Source: SLRI01 sp964393275
Lineage (GTDB): Bacteria > Pseudomonadota > Alphaproteobacteria > Geminicoccales > Geminicoccaceae
Length of the DNA stretch: 64,000 nucleotides
NCBI GenBank assembly: GCA_964393275.1
Contig: CAYMTA010000001.1
Span: 62,001 to 126,000, forward strand
Direction: 5' to 3'
Shown here: piece by piece, positions 9,160-17,793 of the stretch
Numbering within the stretch: the stretch's first letter is position 1
How the letters are laid out: the number at the start of each line of letters is the position of its first letter
Position numbers and translations under genes: made by a program
The notes under the pieces: model-generated
Database searches by the model: none
Seen by the model: the letters and a program-made list of their open reading frames with translations, nothing else
What the model was told of the DNA's origin: nothing

Positions 9160-10851
9160 TCAGCTTTCGGTGAGCCGGTCCGCGAGCAGGCGGCGCGCGA
9201 TCACCTGCGCCTGGATCTCCGCCGCGCCCTCGAAGATGTTGAGGATGCGGGCATCGCAGAGGACTCGGCTGATCGGGTACTCGACGGCGTAGCCGTTGCC
9301 GCCGTGGATCTGCAGCGCGTTGTCGGCGGCGGCCCAGGCGACCTGTGCGGCGAGCAGCTTGGCGAGCCCGGCCTCGAGGTCGCAGCGCCGTCCGGCATCC
9401 TTCTCGCGCGCGGCGAACAGCGTGAGCTGGCGGGCGATCTGGATCTCGACCGCCATCCAGGCGAGCTTGCCCGAGACCCGCGGGAAGGCGAGGAGCGGCC
9501 GGCCGAACTGGCGCCGCTCCCTGGCGTAGGCGAGGCCGAGCTCGAGCGCGTTCTGGGCCACGCCGACGGCGCGCGCCGCGGTCTGGATCCGGGCCCCCTC
9601 GAAGGTCGCCATGAGCTGCTTGAAGCCCTGGCCCTCGACGCCGCCCAGAAGATCGTCGCCGCCAACGCGAAACCCGTCGAAGGCGAGCGCGTATTCCTTC
9701 ATGCCGCGATAGCCCAGCACCGGGATCTCGCTGCCGCTCAGGCCGGCGACCGGGAACGGGTCGGCCGCCGTGCCGCGCGGCTTCGAGGCGAGCAGCATGG
9801 AGAGGCCCGAATAGCCCGGCTCGTCCGGCCGGGTGCGGCAGAGCACGGTCATCAGATCGGCGCGCGCCGCATGGGTGATCCAGGTCTTGGCCCCGGTGAT
9901 CGCCCAGCCCTCGCCGTCACGCACGGCGCGCGCCTTGAGCGAGGCGAGGTCGGAGCCGGTGTCGGGCTCGGTGAAGACCGCGGTCGGAATGATCTCGCCG
10001 GACGCGATTTTCGGCAGGAAGCGCGCCCGCTGCTCGTCGGTGCCGCCCGAGCGGATCAGCTCGCCGGCGATCTCCGAGCGGGTCGGCAGGGAGCCGACGC
10101 CGATATAGCCCCGGCTCAGCTCCTCGGTGACGACGCACATCGCCACCTTGCCCATGCCGAGGCCGCCATGCGCCTCGGGCAGGGTGAGGCCGAAGACGCC
10201 GAGCGCCGCCAGCTCCTCGATGAGCTCGAGCGGAATCAGCTCGTCCCGGCCGTGCCAGTCCTGCGCGTGCGGGGCGACCTTCTCGTCGCTGAACCGGCGA
10301 AATTCGCCCTGGATCATGTCGAGGGTCGGATCGCCGAGCGCTCGATGGCCGAAATCGCCGTCCTCGATCAGCTCGGCCAGGCGCTGGCGGCGTTCGGCCG
10401 TGTTGCCCCGGGCGACCAGGGCCTGGACCGCCGGGTCGCCGGCGAAGGCCCCGCTGGCGCCAGCGTCGAGGTGGAGATCGGCGGGGCGCACCACCTCCAC
10501 CTGGCTCATCGGCAGACCGCCCGCCATGCGCGCCAGATATTCGCCGAACGCGGCCTCGAGCATGAGCTCCTCGAGCTCGCCGAAATGGCCCTCCGCTGCC
10601 AGCCGTGTCGCCCAGCCCCGCATCGCGTGCAGCGCCTGGCGGTAGACCTCGTGCCAGGCGAGCCCGTGCGCCGCGAACTGGTGGGCGTCGAGCAGCGCCG
10701 GGTCGACTTTGCCCTCGGGTGCGACACGCCTCGCGACCGCCTCGCCTGCGGCGAGGAGGAAGGCATCGGCGGCGGCGACGGCTTCGGTGACCAGAGGATC
10801 GAGAACCCCGGTGGCCGACCCTCTGCCTCGATCGAGAAGCGCGGTTGCCAA
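9160..10851 (-). CDS. mcd: (2S)-methylsuccinyl-CoA dehydrogenase
   Basis: This is an FAD-dependent acyl-CoA dehydrogenase of 563 residues. Ordinary acyl-CoA dehydrogenases have about 380-400. The extra roughly 150 N-terminal residues and the location directly behind ccr and opposite ecm identify it as the methylsuccinyl-CoA dehydrogenase of the ethylmalonyl-CoA pathway, which oxidises (2S)-methylsuccinyl-CoA to mesaconyl-CoA. The core contains the usual flavin and substrate segments PTAVFTEPDTGSDLA and GAKTWITHAARADL, and a C-terminal QIHGGNGYAVEYPISR. The ATG at 10851 lies 3 bp after the ccr stop codon, so the two genes form one operon. The specific substrate is inferred from length and context. 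Confidence 0.9.
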   Translation of the reverse strand: MATALLDRGRGSATGVLDPLVTEAVAAADAFLLAAGEAVARRVAPEGKVDPALLDAHQFAAHGLAWHEVYRQALHAMRGWATRLAAEGHFGELEELMLEAAFGEYLARMAGGLPMSQVEVVRPADLHLDAGASGAFAGDPAVQALVARGNTAERRQRLAELIEDGDFGHRALGDPTLDMIQGEFRRFSDEKVAPHAQDWHGRDELIPLELIEELAALGVFGLTLPEAHGGLGMGKVAMCVVTEELSRGYIGVGSLPTRSEIAGELIRSGGTDEQRARFLPKIASGEIIPTAVFTEPDTGSDLASLKARAVRDGEGWAITGAKTWITHAARADLMTVLCRTRPDEPGYSGLSMLLASKPRGTAADPFPVAGLSGSEIPVLGYRGMKEYALAFDGFRVGGDDLLGGVEGQGFKQLMATFEGARIQTAARAVGVAQNALELGLAYARERRQFGRPLLAFPRVSGKLAWMAVEIQIARQLTLFAAREKDAGRRCDLEAGLAKLLAAQVAWAAADNALQIHGGNGYAVEYPISRVLCDARILNIFEGAAEIQAQVIARRLLADRLTES

Positions 10852-10854
10852 GGC

Positions 10855-12444
10855 TCAGCCCTCCATCGCTTCCTCGATGGTGCGCATCCCCGTCCGCCGG
10901 GCATTGACCAGGACCGCCATGTTGCCCGGCTTGTGCTGGTTCTTGAGCATCTTCATGTGCGCCCGCGGGATGTCGGACCAAGGGAACACCTCGCTCATGC
11001 AGGGATCGACCTGGCGGGCGAGCACGAAGCGGTTGGCGGCCGAGGCCTGCTTGAGATTGGCGAAATGGCTGCCCTGCAGGCGCTTCTGCCGCATCCAGAG
11101 GTAGCGGGCATCGACCGTCAGCTTGTAGCCGGTGGTGCCGGCGCAGATCACCACCATGCCGCCCCGCTTGCAGACCAGGGCCGAGACCGGGAAGGTCGAG
11201 GCTCCGGGGTGCTCGAAGACCATGTCGACGTCGTTGCCCTTGCCGGTGATCTCCCAGATCGCCTTGCCGAAGCGGCGCGCCTCCTTGACCCAGGCGCCAT
11301 AGGCCTCGGCGTCCATGGGATCGGGCATCTCGCCCCAGCACTGAAATTCCTTGCGGTTGATCGCCCCCCTGGCGCCGAGCGAGAGGACGAAATCGCGCTT
11401 GTCCTCGTCGGAGATGACGGCGATGGCGTTGGCGCCGGAGGCGGCGATGAGCTGGATCGCCATCGAGCCGAGGCCGCCCGCCCCGCCCCAGACCAGGACG
11501 TTGTCGCCCGGCTTCAGCGTGTGCGGCTGATGGCCGAAGAGCATGCGGTAGGCGGTGGCCAGCACCAGGGTGTAGCAGCCGGCTTCCTCCCAGGTCAGGT
11601 GCCGGGGGCGCGGCATGAGCTGGCGGGACTGGACCTTGCAGAACTGGGCGAAGGAGCCGTCGGTGGTCTCGTAGCCCCAGATGCGCTGCGAGGGCGAGTT
11701 CATGGGATCGCCGCCATTGCATTCCTCGTCGTCGCCGTCGTCCTGGTTGCAATGGATGACGACCTCGTCGCCGACCTTCCAGCGCCTGACCTTGGCGCCG
11801 ACCGCCCAGACGACGCCGGAGGCATCGGAGCCGGCGACGTGATAGGGCTGCTTGTGCAGGTCGAGGGGCGAGAGCGGCACGCCGAGGGCGGCCCAAACGC
11901 CGTTGTAGTTGACGCCGGCCGCCATCACCATGACCAGCACCTCGTCGTCGCCGACCAGCGGCGTGGGCACCACCTCCTGCTGCATGGCGGTCGCCGGCTC
12001 GCCGTGGCGCTCCTTGCGGATGGCCCAGGCGTACATGTTGGCCGGCACGTGCCCGAGCGGTGGGATCTCGCCGACCTCGTAGAGGTCCTTCCCCGCCGCC
12101 GGGACCGCGGCTTCCGCCTTGGCCGGCTCGGGCGCCGCCTCGGGCTTCAGCCGGATGACCTGGGCGGAAGTGGCCAGGACCGACGCACCGCCATTGTGGC
12201 GGGCGCTCGGAGACGGCAGCGGCCGGCCGTGCGTGCCGGTGGCCGCCGCCTCGAAGAACTCGCCGGGCGCCAGCTCGATGCCCAGGCGGCGGGCGATCTC
12301 GAGCAGCTCGGCCTGGCGCCTGGCCGGGATGGCGCCGCGCCGCACCCAGCCGCTCACGGCCGTTTGCCAGATGCCCAAAAGCTCGGCGACGCGCGCCTGG
12401 GAGCCGAACTTGCGGATGATGTGATCGACCTGGTTCTTGGACAT
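10855..12444 (-). CDS. ccr: Crotonyl-CoA carboxylase/reductase with fused N-terminal HTH domain
   Basis: The enzyme carries out NADPH-dependent reductive carboxylation of crotonyl-CoA to ethylmalonyl-CoA, the key step of the ethylmalonyl-CoA pathway. Residues from about 119 to 529 match Ccr throughout: DLYEVGEIPPLGHVPANMYAW, HCNQDDGDDEECNGGDPMN, WGGAGGLGSMAIQL and FEHPGASTFPVSALVCKRGG. Unusually, residues 5-66 form a Cro/YdaS-like helix-turn-helix (FGSQARVAELLGIWQTAVSG, then WVRRGAIPARR). An Ala/Pro-rich linker (67-118) joins it in frame to the enzyme. Typical Ccr is about 430 residues. I chose the ATG at 12444 because the HTH begins right after it. No strong ribosome-binding site is visible, and in-frame ATGs exist up to 12591. 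It may regulate itself and the divergent ecm gene. Confidence 0.92.
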   Translation of the reverse strand: MSKNQVDHIIRKFGSQARVAELLGIWQTAVSGWVRRGAIPARRQAELLEIARRLGIELAPGEFFEAAATGTHGRPLPSPSARHNGGASVLATSAQVIRLKPEAAPEPAKAEAAVPAAGKDLYEVGEIPPLGHVPANMYAWAIRKERHGEPATAMQQEVVPTPLVGDDEVLVMVMAAGVNYNGVWAALGVPLSPLDLHKQPYHVAGSDASGVVWAVGAKVRRWKVGDEVVIHCNQDDGDDEECNGGDPMNSPSQRIWGYETTDGSFAQFCKVQSRQLMPRPRHLTWEEAGCYTLVLATAYRMLFGHQPHTLKPGDNVLVWGGAGGLGSMAIQLIAASGANAIAVISDEDKRDFVLSLGARGAINRKEFQCWGEMPDPMDAEAYGAWVKEARRFGKAIWEITGKGNDVDMVFEHPGASTFPVSALVCKRGGMVVICAGTTGYKLTVDARYLWMRQKRLQGSHFANLKQASAANRFVLARQVDPCMSEVFPWSDIPRAHMKMLKNQHKPGNMAVLVNARRTGMRTIEEAMEG

Positions 12445-12464
12445 GGCTGCAACCCGACGGCTGG

Positions 12465-12654
12465 TGTTGATTGGCGTGTCGCCGGTCAACGCAAGCATGT
12501 TGGCCGGCTGAACATTTTGCTGCATCGCCACAAGCTGCAGGCGGCGGCTTGGCCTGTCAACATCAAAAATGCTTTGACGGCACTGCAGCATGAATGTTAG
12601 CTCTCGCCACCACGTGACCGAATCGATCTATCGAGTGTTGATTGGGTGTTGAAA
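12465..12654. promoter_or_regulatory. Divergent ccr/ecm promoter region with repeated TGTTGA sites
   Basis: The 228-bp gap between ccr and ecm contains the 10-mer TGTTGATTGG twice, at 12465-12474 and 12636-12645. TGTTGAAA follows at 12647-12654, and an inverted TGTTGA lies at 12557-12562. A TGTT...AACA interrupted dyad lies at 12499-12515. The second 10-mer and TGTTGAAA are spaced 11 bp apart, about one helical turn, and sit just before the ecm ribosome-binding site AGGAG (12661-12665). These are candidate operators. The HTH domain fused to Ccr is one possible ligand, but binding is only inferred. Confidence 0.4.
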
Positions 12655-12672
12655 CGGGCCAGGAGTTCTTCC

Positions 12673-14676
12673 GTGACGATCGAGCCAGCTAAAACAACCA
12701 CTTTACGTGATGAGCCGTGGCTGTTCCGCACCTATGCCGGGCACAGCTCGGCCGAGACGAGCAACGCGCTCTTCCGCACCAACCTGGCGCGCGGCCAGAC
12801 CGGCCTTTCGGTCGCCTTCGATCTGCCGACCCAGACCGGCTACGACAGCGACGATCCCCTGGCCAAAGGCGAGGTCGGCAAGGTCGGCGTGCCGATCACC
12901 TCGCTCGACGATATGATGGTCCTCCTCGACGGCATCCCGCTCGAGCGCATGAACACCTCGATGACGATCAACGCCACGGCCCCCTGGCTCCTCGCCCTCT
13001 ACATCGCGGCGGCCGAGCGGCAGGGGGTCGAGCGCAAGGTGCTGCAGGGCACGGTGCAGAACGACATCATCAAGGAGTACCTGTCGCGCGGCACCCATAT
13101 CTTCCCGCCGGCACCCTCGATGCGGCTGATCGGCGACGTGGTCGCCTTCACCTATCTCGAGGTGCCGCGGTGGAATCCGACCAATGTCTGCTCCTACCAT
13201 CTGCAGGAGGCGGGGGCGACGCCGGTCCAGGAGCTGGCCTTCGCGCTCGCCACGGCGGTGGCGGTGCTCGATGCCATCCGGGCCGGCGGTCAGGTGCCCG
13301 AGGCGGACTTCCCCAAGGTGGTCGGGCGCATCAGCTTCTTCGTCAATGCCGGGCTGCGCTTCGTCACCGAGCTCGCCAAGATGCGGGCCTTCGTCGATCT
13401 CTGGGACGAGATCACCAGGACGCGCTACGGCGTCGAGGACGAGCGCTACCGGCGCTTTCGCTACGGCGTGCAGGTCAACTCGCTGGGCCTGACCGAGCAG
13501 CAGCCGGAGAACAACGTCTACCGCATCCTGCTCGAGACGCTGGCGGTCACGCTCTCCAGGAAGGCCCGGGCCCGGGCCGTGCAGCTCCCCGCCTGGAACG
13601 AGGCCCTGGGCCTGCCCCGGCCCTGGGACCAGCAATGGTCGCTGCGCCTGCAGCAGATCCTGGCCTTCGAGACCGATCTTCTCGAATATCCAGACATCTT
13701 CGACGGCAGCACCGCGATCGAGGCCAAGGTCCAGGAGCTGAAGACCGAGGCCATGGCGGAGCTGGGGCGGATCGAGGCCATGGGCGGGGCGCTCGCCGCC
13801 GTCGATTCCGGCTACATGAAGAGCCGCCTCGTCGAGAGCAGCGCCGCACGGGTCCAGGCGATCGCCGCCGGCACGCGACAGGTCGTCGGCGTCAACTGCT
13901 ACACCGAGACCGCCCCCTCGCCGCTCACGACCGGCGAGGATGGCGGCTTCCTGAGCATCGATCCGGCGACCGAGGCGGCCCAGGTCGAGCGGCTGCAGGC
14001 GCATCGCGAGCGCCGCGACGCCGAGGCGGTGACTGCGGCCCTGGCCGAGCTCGAGAGCGCCGCGCGCGAGGGGCGCAACGTCATGCCCGCCTCGATCGCC
14101 TGCGCCCATGCCGGCGTCACCACGGGCGAATGGTCGACCTGCCTGCGCCGGGTCTTCGGCGAGTACCGGGCGCCCACCGGCATCGCCGGCGCCGACACGG
14201 CCGGTGCCGACGACACCCTGGCCCCGGTTCGCGCCCGGGTCGAGGCGATGGCCCGGCGCACCGGCCGCAGGCTCAAGATCCTGGTCGGCAAGCCCGGCCT
14301 GGATGGCCATTCCAACGGTGCCGAGCAGATCGCCGTGGCGGCGCGCGATTGCGGCATGGACGTGGTCTACGAGGGCATCCGCCTGGCCCCGGCTCGGATC
14401 GTCGGCGCGGCGCTCGAGGAGGCGGTGCATGTGGTCGGGCTCTCGATCCTCTCCGGCTCGCACCTCAAGCTGGTCGAGGAGGTGATGGCGCAGATGCGGC
14501 AGGCCGGCATCGGCGACATCCCGGTGGTGGTCGGCGGCATCATCCCGGCGGCGGATGCGAAGCAGCTTCTCGCCTGCGGCGTCGCCCGGGTCTACACGCC
14601 CAAGGACTTCGCGATCGCCCGGATCATGGACGACATCGTCGACATCGCAGCCTCCGCCGAGAGCCAAGCGGCTTGA
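12673..14676 (+). CDS. ecm: (2R)-ethylmalonyl-CoA mutase
   Basis: This coenzyme B12-dependent mutase converts (2R)-ethylmalonyl-CoA to (2S)-methylsuccinyl-CoA, the step between Ccr and Mcd. The 667-residue chain has the N-terminal substrate barrel (FRTYAGHSSAETSNALFR, FDLPTQTGYDSDDPLA) and a C-terminal cobalamin domain with the D-x-H-x-x-G motif in KPGLDGHSNGAEQIA. The GTG at 12673 is chosen because AGGAG (12661-12665) lies 7 nt upstream. An earlier GTG at 12646 has no such site and overlaps the repeated promoter elements. It is divergent from ccr-mcd, so all three enzymes of this pathway segment are together. Methylmalonyl-CoA mutase is the close alternative, but the neighbours favour Ecm. 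Confidence 0.93.
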   Translation: MTIEPAKTTTLRDEPWLFRTYAGHSSAETSNALFRTNLARGQTGLSVAFDLPTQTGYDSDDPLAKGEVGKVGVPITSLDDMMVLLDGIPLERMNTSMTINATAPWLLALYIAAAERQGVERKVLQGTVQNDIIKEYLSRGTHIFPPAPSMRLIGDVVAFTYLEVPRWNPTNVCSYHLQEAGATPVQELAFALATAVAVLDAIRAGGQVPEADFPKVVGRISFFVNAGLRFVTELAKMRAFVDLWDEITRTRYGVEDERYRRFRYGVQVNSLGLTEQQPENNVYRILLETLAVTLSRKARARAVQLPAWNEALGLPRPWDQQWSLRLQQILAFETDLLEYPDIFDGSTAIEAKVQELKTEAMAELGRIEAMGGALAAVDSGYMKSRLVESSAARVQAIAAGTRQVVGVNCYTETAPSPLTTGEDGGFLSIDPATEAAQVERLQAHRERRDAEAVTAALAELESAAREGRNVMPASIACAHAGVTTGEWSTCLRRVFGEYRAPTGIAGADTAGADDTLAPVRARVEAMARRTGRRLKILVGKPGLDGHSNGAEQIAVAARDCGMDVVYEGIRLAPARIVGAALEEAVHVVGLSILSGSHLKLVEEVMAQMRQAGIGDIPVVVGGIIPAADAKQLLACGVARVYTPKDFAIARIMDDIVDIAASAESQAA

Positions 14677-14777
14677 AGCGCCGGCTTCGAAGGCTCCGCA
14701 ACGGGCGCGCGGCAATGGTCACACGAGCTCGGGGAGGCTCTTGCTTGCTGGCCCCGGTTCCGGTGACCAGCGCCCGA

Positions 14778-15623
14778 CTACATCAACCCCAGGCCCCGCA
14801 GGCTCGCCTGGCCGTCGAGGCCGATGATGAAATGATCGTGCACCTGGACATCGAAGACCTCCAGGGCGGCGATGACCTTGCGGGTCAGCTCGATATCGGG
14901 ACCTGACGGCGTCGGGTCGCCGCTCGGATGATTGTGCACCATGACGATCGCCGAGGCGCCGACCTCGAGACACCGTTTGGCCACCTCTCGTGGGTACAGC
15001 GGAACATGGTCGATGGTGCCGCGTTGCTGCACCTCGTCGAGGATCAGCATGTTCTTGCGATTGAGGAACAGGATGTGAAACTCTTCGTGCCCGAGGTGTG
15101 AAAGCCGCGCCATGCAATACCTTAGCACCGCTTCCGATGACGAGATGATAGGTCGGTCGACCAGATCGACCTTCAGCAATCGGACCGCGGTGGCGTGCAC
15201 GCACTTCAGCAGCGCGATCGCCATGTAGGTCGCCCGCCGGTTCTCGGCGGGAAACTCCATCAGATGTCGCGGATTCGCGTGCACGACCCCGGTCAGGTTG
15301 CCGAAGCGAGACATCAGCGCCGCAGCCAGCTGACTTTGCCGCTTCGGCTTGGGGCTGGAAACCGCCAGGAAGATCTCGAGAATCTCGATGTCCGAAAGGA
15401 CCTCGAGGCCGCCTTCCAGGAACCGTCGGCGCAATTTCCGCCAGTGCTCCCAATCCTGGACCTTCTCGCGACCGGGAGCCGCGAGCTTGTCGAACGCCGC
15501 TCCCACCGGTGCCTCGGCGAGCTCGGCGTGGTGCGCCCTGTGCGTCGGGTAGATTACCGAGCCGCCATTGGCTTCGGCTGCGAGCGCGCATGGCCCATCG
15601 CAAATCGTCAGATTTACGTTCAT
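14778..15623 (-). CDS. radC: RadC-family JAB-domain protein
   Basis: This 281-residue protein belongs to the RadC/UPF0758 family, metal-dependent JAB-fold proteins of uncertain biological role despite the DNA-repair name. The JAMM zinc motif is complete (VHNHPSGDPTPSGPD), preceded by a helix-hairpin-helix-like N-terminal region (FLEGGLEVLSDIEILEIF). The ATG at 15623 has AGGAG 7 nt upstream. An upstream ATG at 15695 adds a region that reads as untranslated leader. Its base composition and the adjacent 15624-15758 gap are noticeably more AT-rich than the neighbours, which could mean acquisition by transfer. It converges with ecm and has no operon partners. Confidence 0.88.
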   Translation of the reverse strand: MNVNLTICDGPCALAAEANGGSVIYPTHRAHHAELAEAPVGAAFDKLAAPGREKVQDWEHWRKLRRRFLEGGLEVLSDIEILEIFLAVSSPKPKRQSQLAAALMSRFGNLTGVVHANPRHLMEFPAENRRATYMAIALLKCVHATAVRLLKVDLVDRPIISSSEAVLRYCMARLSHLGHEEFHILFLNRKNMLILDEVQQRGTIDHVPLYPREVAKRCLEVGASAIVMVHNHPSGDPTPSGPDIELTRKVIAALEVFDVQVHDHFIIGLDGQASLRGLGLM

Positions 15624-15679
15624 GTCGTGTCTCCTGGTACCGCCTGGAACCTCCGCTCTTGCCGGCGGGCGGTTCGTAT

Positions 15680-15723
15680 TGTCACATGCTACCAATTATG
15701 ACACAAAATCAACTAATAGTTGA
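15680..15723 (-). promoter_or_regulatory. AT-rich radC promoter region with a perfect palindrome
   Basis: Bases 15709-15723 read TCAACTAATAGTTGA, a perfect palindrome with 7-bp arms around one base. A TGTCA...TGACA inverted pair lies at 15680-15684 and 15699-15703. Both sit upstream of radC in the most AT-rich stretch of this part of the window and could be operator sites. No match to a named regulator is claimed. Confidence 0.35.
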
Positions 15724-15758
15724 ATTTCGTTCTGAATGAACGGCTCCGCCCGGTTTTT

Positions 15759-16532
15759 TCATCCGCGTGCCGCGCGAAACCGCAGGCGGACGTAGTCGGC
15801 CGTCCAGTTGCCGGCGCTGTCGCGCAAGGCCGGCTCGAGCAGGCGGACCGCGCGTGCCAGGAGGCCGGCACGCTCGGCCGCAGGGGCATGGCGGAGGAAC
15901 GGCTCGGCGAAGGTCTCGAGCCAGCCGGCCATGCCGGTGGGCAAGGCCGTCGGCCGCGGGATCAGCTCGATGGTCGAAACGGTGAAGCCGTGCCGCTCCA
16001 GCCTGGCTGCGTGCTCGTCCGGGCTCGGGAAATACCAGGGCCGCATGGCGAGGGCGTCGATGCCGGCCTCGCCCAGCACGGCGCGCAAGGCAGTGGTGAT
16101 GGCGGCCACATTGCCCATGCCGCCGAATTCGGCGACGAACCGTCCGCCGGGCCGAAGGGCCCTGGCCACGCCGGCGATGACATCGTCCGGCCGGGTCATC
16201 CAGTGCAGCGCCGCATTGGAGAAGACCGCGTCGAACTCGGCTTTGAACGGCAAGGCGTGGCCATCGGCCAGGACCACGTCGAGACCCCTGGCCCGCGCCG
16301 CCTCGAGCAGCTCGGCCGAGGCGTCGCAGCCGACGACCTCGGCGCCTGTCGCCGCGAGCTCCGCCGTCAGCGCTCCATCGCCGCAGCCGAGATCGAGAAT
16401 GCGCTCGCCGGGCAAGGGCGCCAGAAGCTCGAGCACCGGCCGGCCGAGCACGGCGACGAAGCCCGCATGGTGGGCGTAGCCCTCGGGATTCCAGCTCTGT
16501 CCGGCGGCGGCGCCGGGGCGATCCTCGGCCAC
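15759..16532 (-). CDS. Class I SAM-dependent methyltransferase
   Basis: This 257-residue protein has a Rossmann-fold methyltransferase core. Motif I is ILDLGCGDGALTAEL, an acidic residue follows at the end of strand 2 (VVGCDAS), and then come DGHALPF, FDAVFSNAALHWM and RALRPGGRFVAEFGG. The order and wording resemble trans-aconitate or ubiquinone-type small-molecule methyltransferases, but the substrate is not recognisable. The likely start is GTG at 16532, one base past the argG stop codon (16534-16536), so it would be coupled to argG. Longer frames starting inside argG are rejected because that sequence already encodes the ArgG C-terminus. Confidence 0.85.
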   Translation of the reverse strand: MAEDRPGAAAGQSWNPEGYAHHAGFVAVLGRPVLELLAPLPGERILDLGCGDGALTAELAATGAEVVGCDASAELLEAARARGLDVVLADGHALPFKAEFDAVFSNAALHWMTRPDDVIAGVARALRPGGRFVAEFGGMGNVAAITTALRAVLGEAGIDALAMRPWYFPSPDEHAARLERHGFTVSTIELIPRPTALPTGMAGWLETFAEPFLRHAPAAERAGLLARAVRLLEPALRDSAGNWTADYVRLRFRAARG

Positions 16533-16533
16533 C

Positions 16534-17742
16534 CTACCTTCGCGCCAGCGCCGCGATGCGCAGCCTGAGCGCGTTGAGCTTGATGAAGCCTTCGGCGTCC
16601 TGCTGGTCGTAGACGGTGTCGGCCTCGAAGGTGGCGTAGTCCTCGCTGTAGAGGCTCTGGGGTGCCTTGCGACCGACCACGGCGGCGCTGCCCTTGTAGA
16701 GCTTGAGGCGGACGGTGCCGGTGACATGGGTCTGGCTCTGGTCGATCAGCGCCTGGAGCATCTCGCGCTCGGGGCTGAACCAGTAGCCGTTGTAGATCAG
16801 CTCGGCGTAGCGCGGCATCAGCTCGTCCTTGAGGTGGGCGGCACCCCGGTCGAGGGTGATGCTCTCGATGCCGCGATGGGCGGCGAGCAGGAGCGTACCG
16901 CCCGGCGTCTCGTAGACACCCCGGCTCTTCATCCCGACATAGCGGTTCTCGACCAGGTCGAGCCGGCCGATGCCGTTGGCGCCGGCGAGGTCGTTCAGGC
17001 GCCGGAGCAGGCTGGCAGGCGACAGCGGCTCGCCGTCGACCGCGACGGCGTCGCCCCGCTCGAAGCCGATCTCGACATAGGTCGGCCGCTCGGGCGCCAG
17101 CTCCGGGCTGACCGAACGGGTGAACATCTCCTCGTCCGCCTCGACCCAGGGATCCTCGAGCGCCAGGCCCTCGTAGGAGATGTGCAGCAGGTTGGCGTCG
17201 GTCGAATAGGGCGGCGTGCCGCGCTTGCCGCGGGGGATCGGGATCTGCCGGCTCTCGGCGTACTCGATCAGCTTGTCGCGGGAGTTGAGGTCCCAGAGGC
17301 GCCAGGGGGCGATGACCTTGATGTGCGGGTCGAGCGCGTAGCAGCCGAGCTCGAAGCGGACCTGGTCGTTGCCCTTGCCCGTCGCCCCGTGGGCCACCGC
17401 GTCGGCCCCGACCTGGTGCGCGATCTCGATCAGCCTTTTCGCGATCAGCGGCCGGGCGATCGAGGTGCCGAGCAGGTAGGTGCCCTCGTAGACCGTGTTG
17501 GCCCGGAACATCGGGAAGACGTAGTCCCGGACGAACTCTTCCTGGAGATCCTCGATGTGGATCTCCTTCACACCCATCGTCTCCGCCTTGGCGCGGGCCG
17601 GCTCGAGCTCCTCGCCCTGGCCGAGGTCGGCGGTGAAGGTGACCACCTCGCATTTGTAGGTGTCCTGCAGCCAGCGCAGGATGACCGAGGTGTCGAGCCC
17701 GCCGGAATAGGCGAGCACCACCTTCTTGGGCTGGTCGGTCAT
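16534..17742 (-). CDS. argG: Argininosuccinate synthase
   Basis: The enzyme joins citrulline and aspartate using ATP, the penultimate step of arginine synthesis. At 402 residues it has the family length. The ATP-pyrophosphatase loop is at the N-terminus (AYSGGLDTSVILRWL). Further in are YEGTYLLGTSIARPL, AHGATGKGNDQVRFE and the C-terminal tetramerisation helix. Downstream, a small methyltransferase gene follows almost without a gap. Upstream lies grpE, about 50 bp away on the same strand. Confidence 0.97.
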   Translation of the reverse strand: MTDQPKKVVLAYSGGLDTSVILRWLQDTYKCEVVTFTADLGQGEELEPARAKAETMGVKEIHIEDLQEEFVRDYVFPMFRANTVYEGTYLLGTSIARPLIAKRLIEIAHQVGADAVAHGATGKGNDQVRFELGCYALDPHIKVIAPWRLWDLNSRDKLIEYAESRQIPIPRGKRGTPPYSTDANLLHISYEGLALEDPWVEADEEMFTRSVSPELAPERPTYVEIGFERGDAVAVDGEPLSPASLLRRLNDLAGANGIGRLDLVENRYVGMKSRGVYETPGGTLLLAAHRGIESITLDRGAAHLKDELMPRYAELIYNGYWFSPEREMLQALIDQSQTHVTGTVRLKLYKGSAAVVGRKAPQSLYSEDYATFEADTVYDQQDAEGFIKLNALRLRIAALARR

Positions 17743-17793
17743 GGCCGTTCCTCGATTGCTTGGGGGACGATGGAGCCCGAGAGCGTCCTCTTC

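Noticed and set aside
9304..12600. Plus-strand open frame of 1098 codons
   Set aside because: It lies antisense to mcd and ccr, which have clear enzyme motifs. The frame stays open only because stop codons are rare at this GC content.
12703..14715. Minus-strand open frame of 670 codons opposite ecm
   Set aside because: ecm shows B12-binding and substrate motifs and a strong ribosome-binding site. The antisense product has none.
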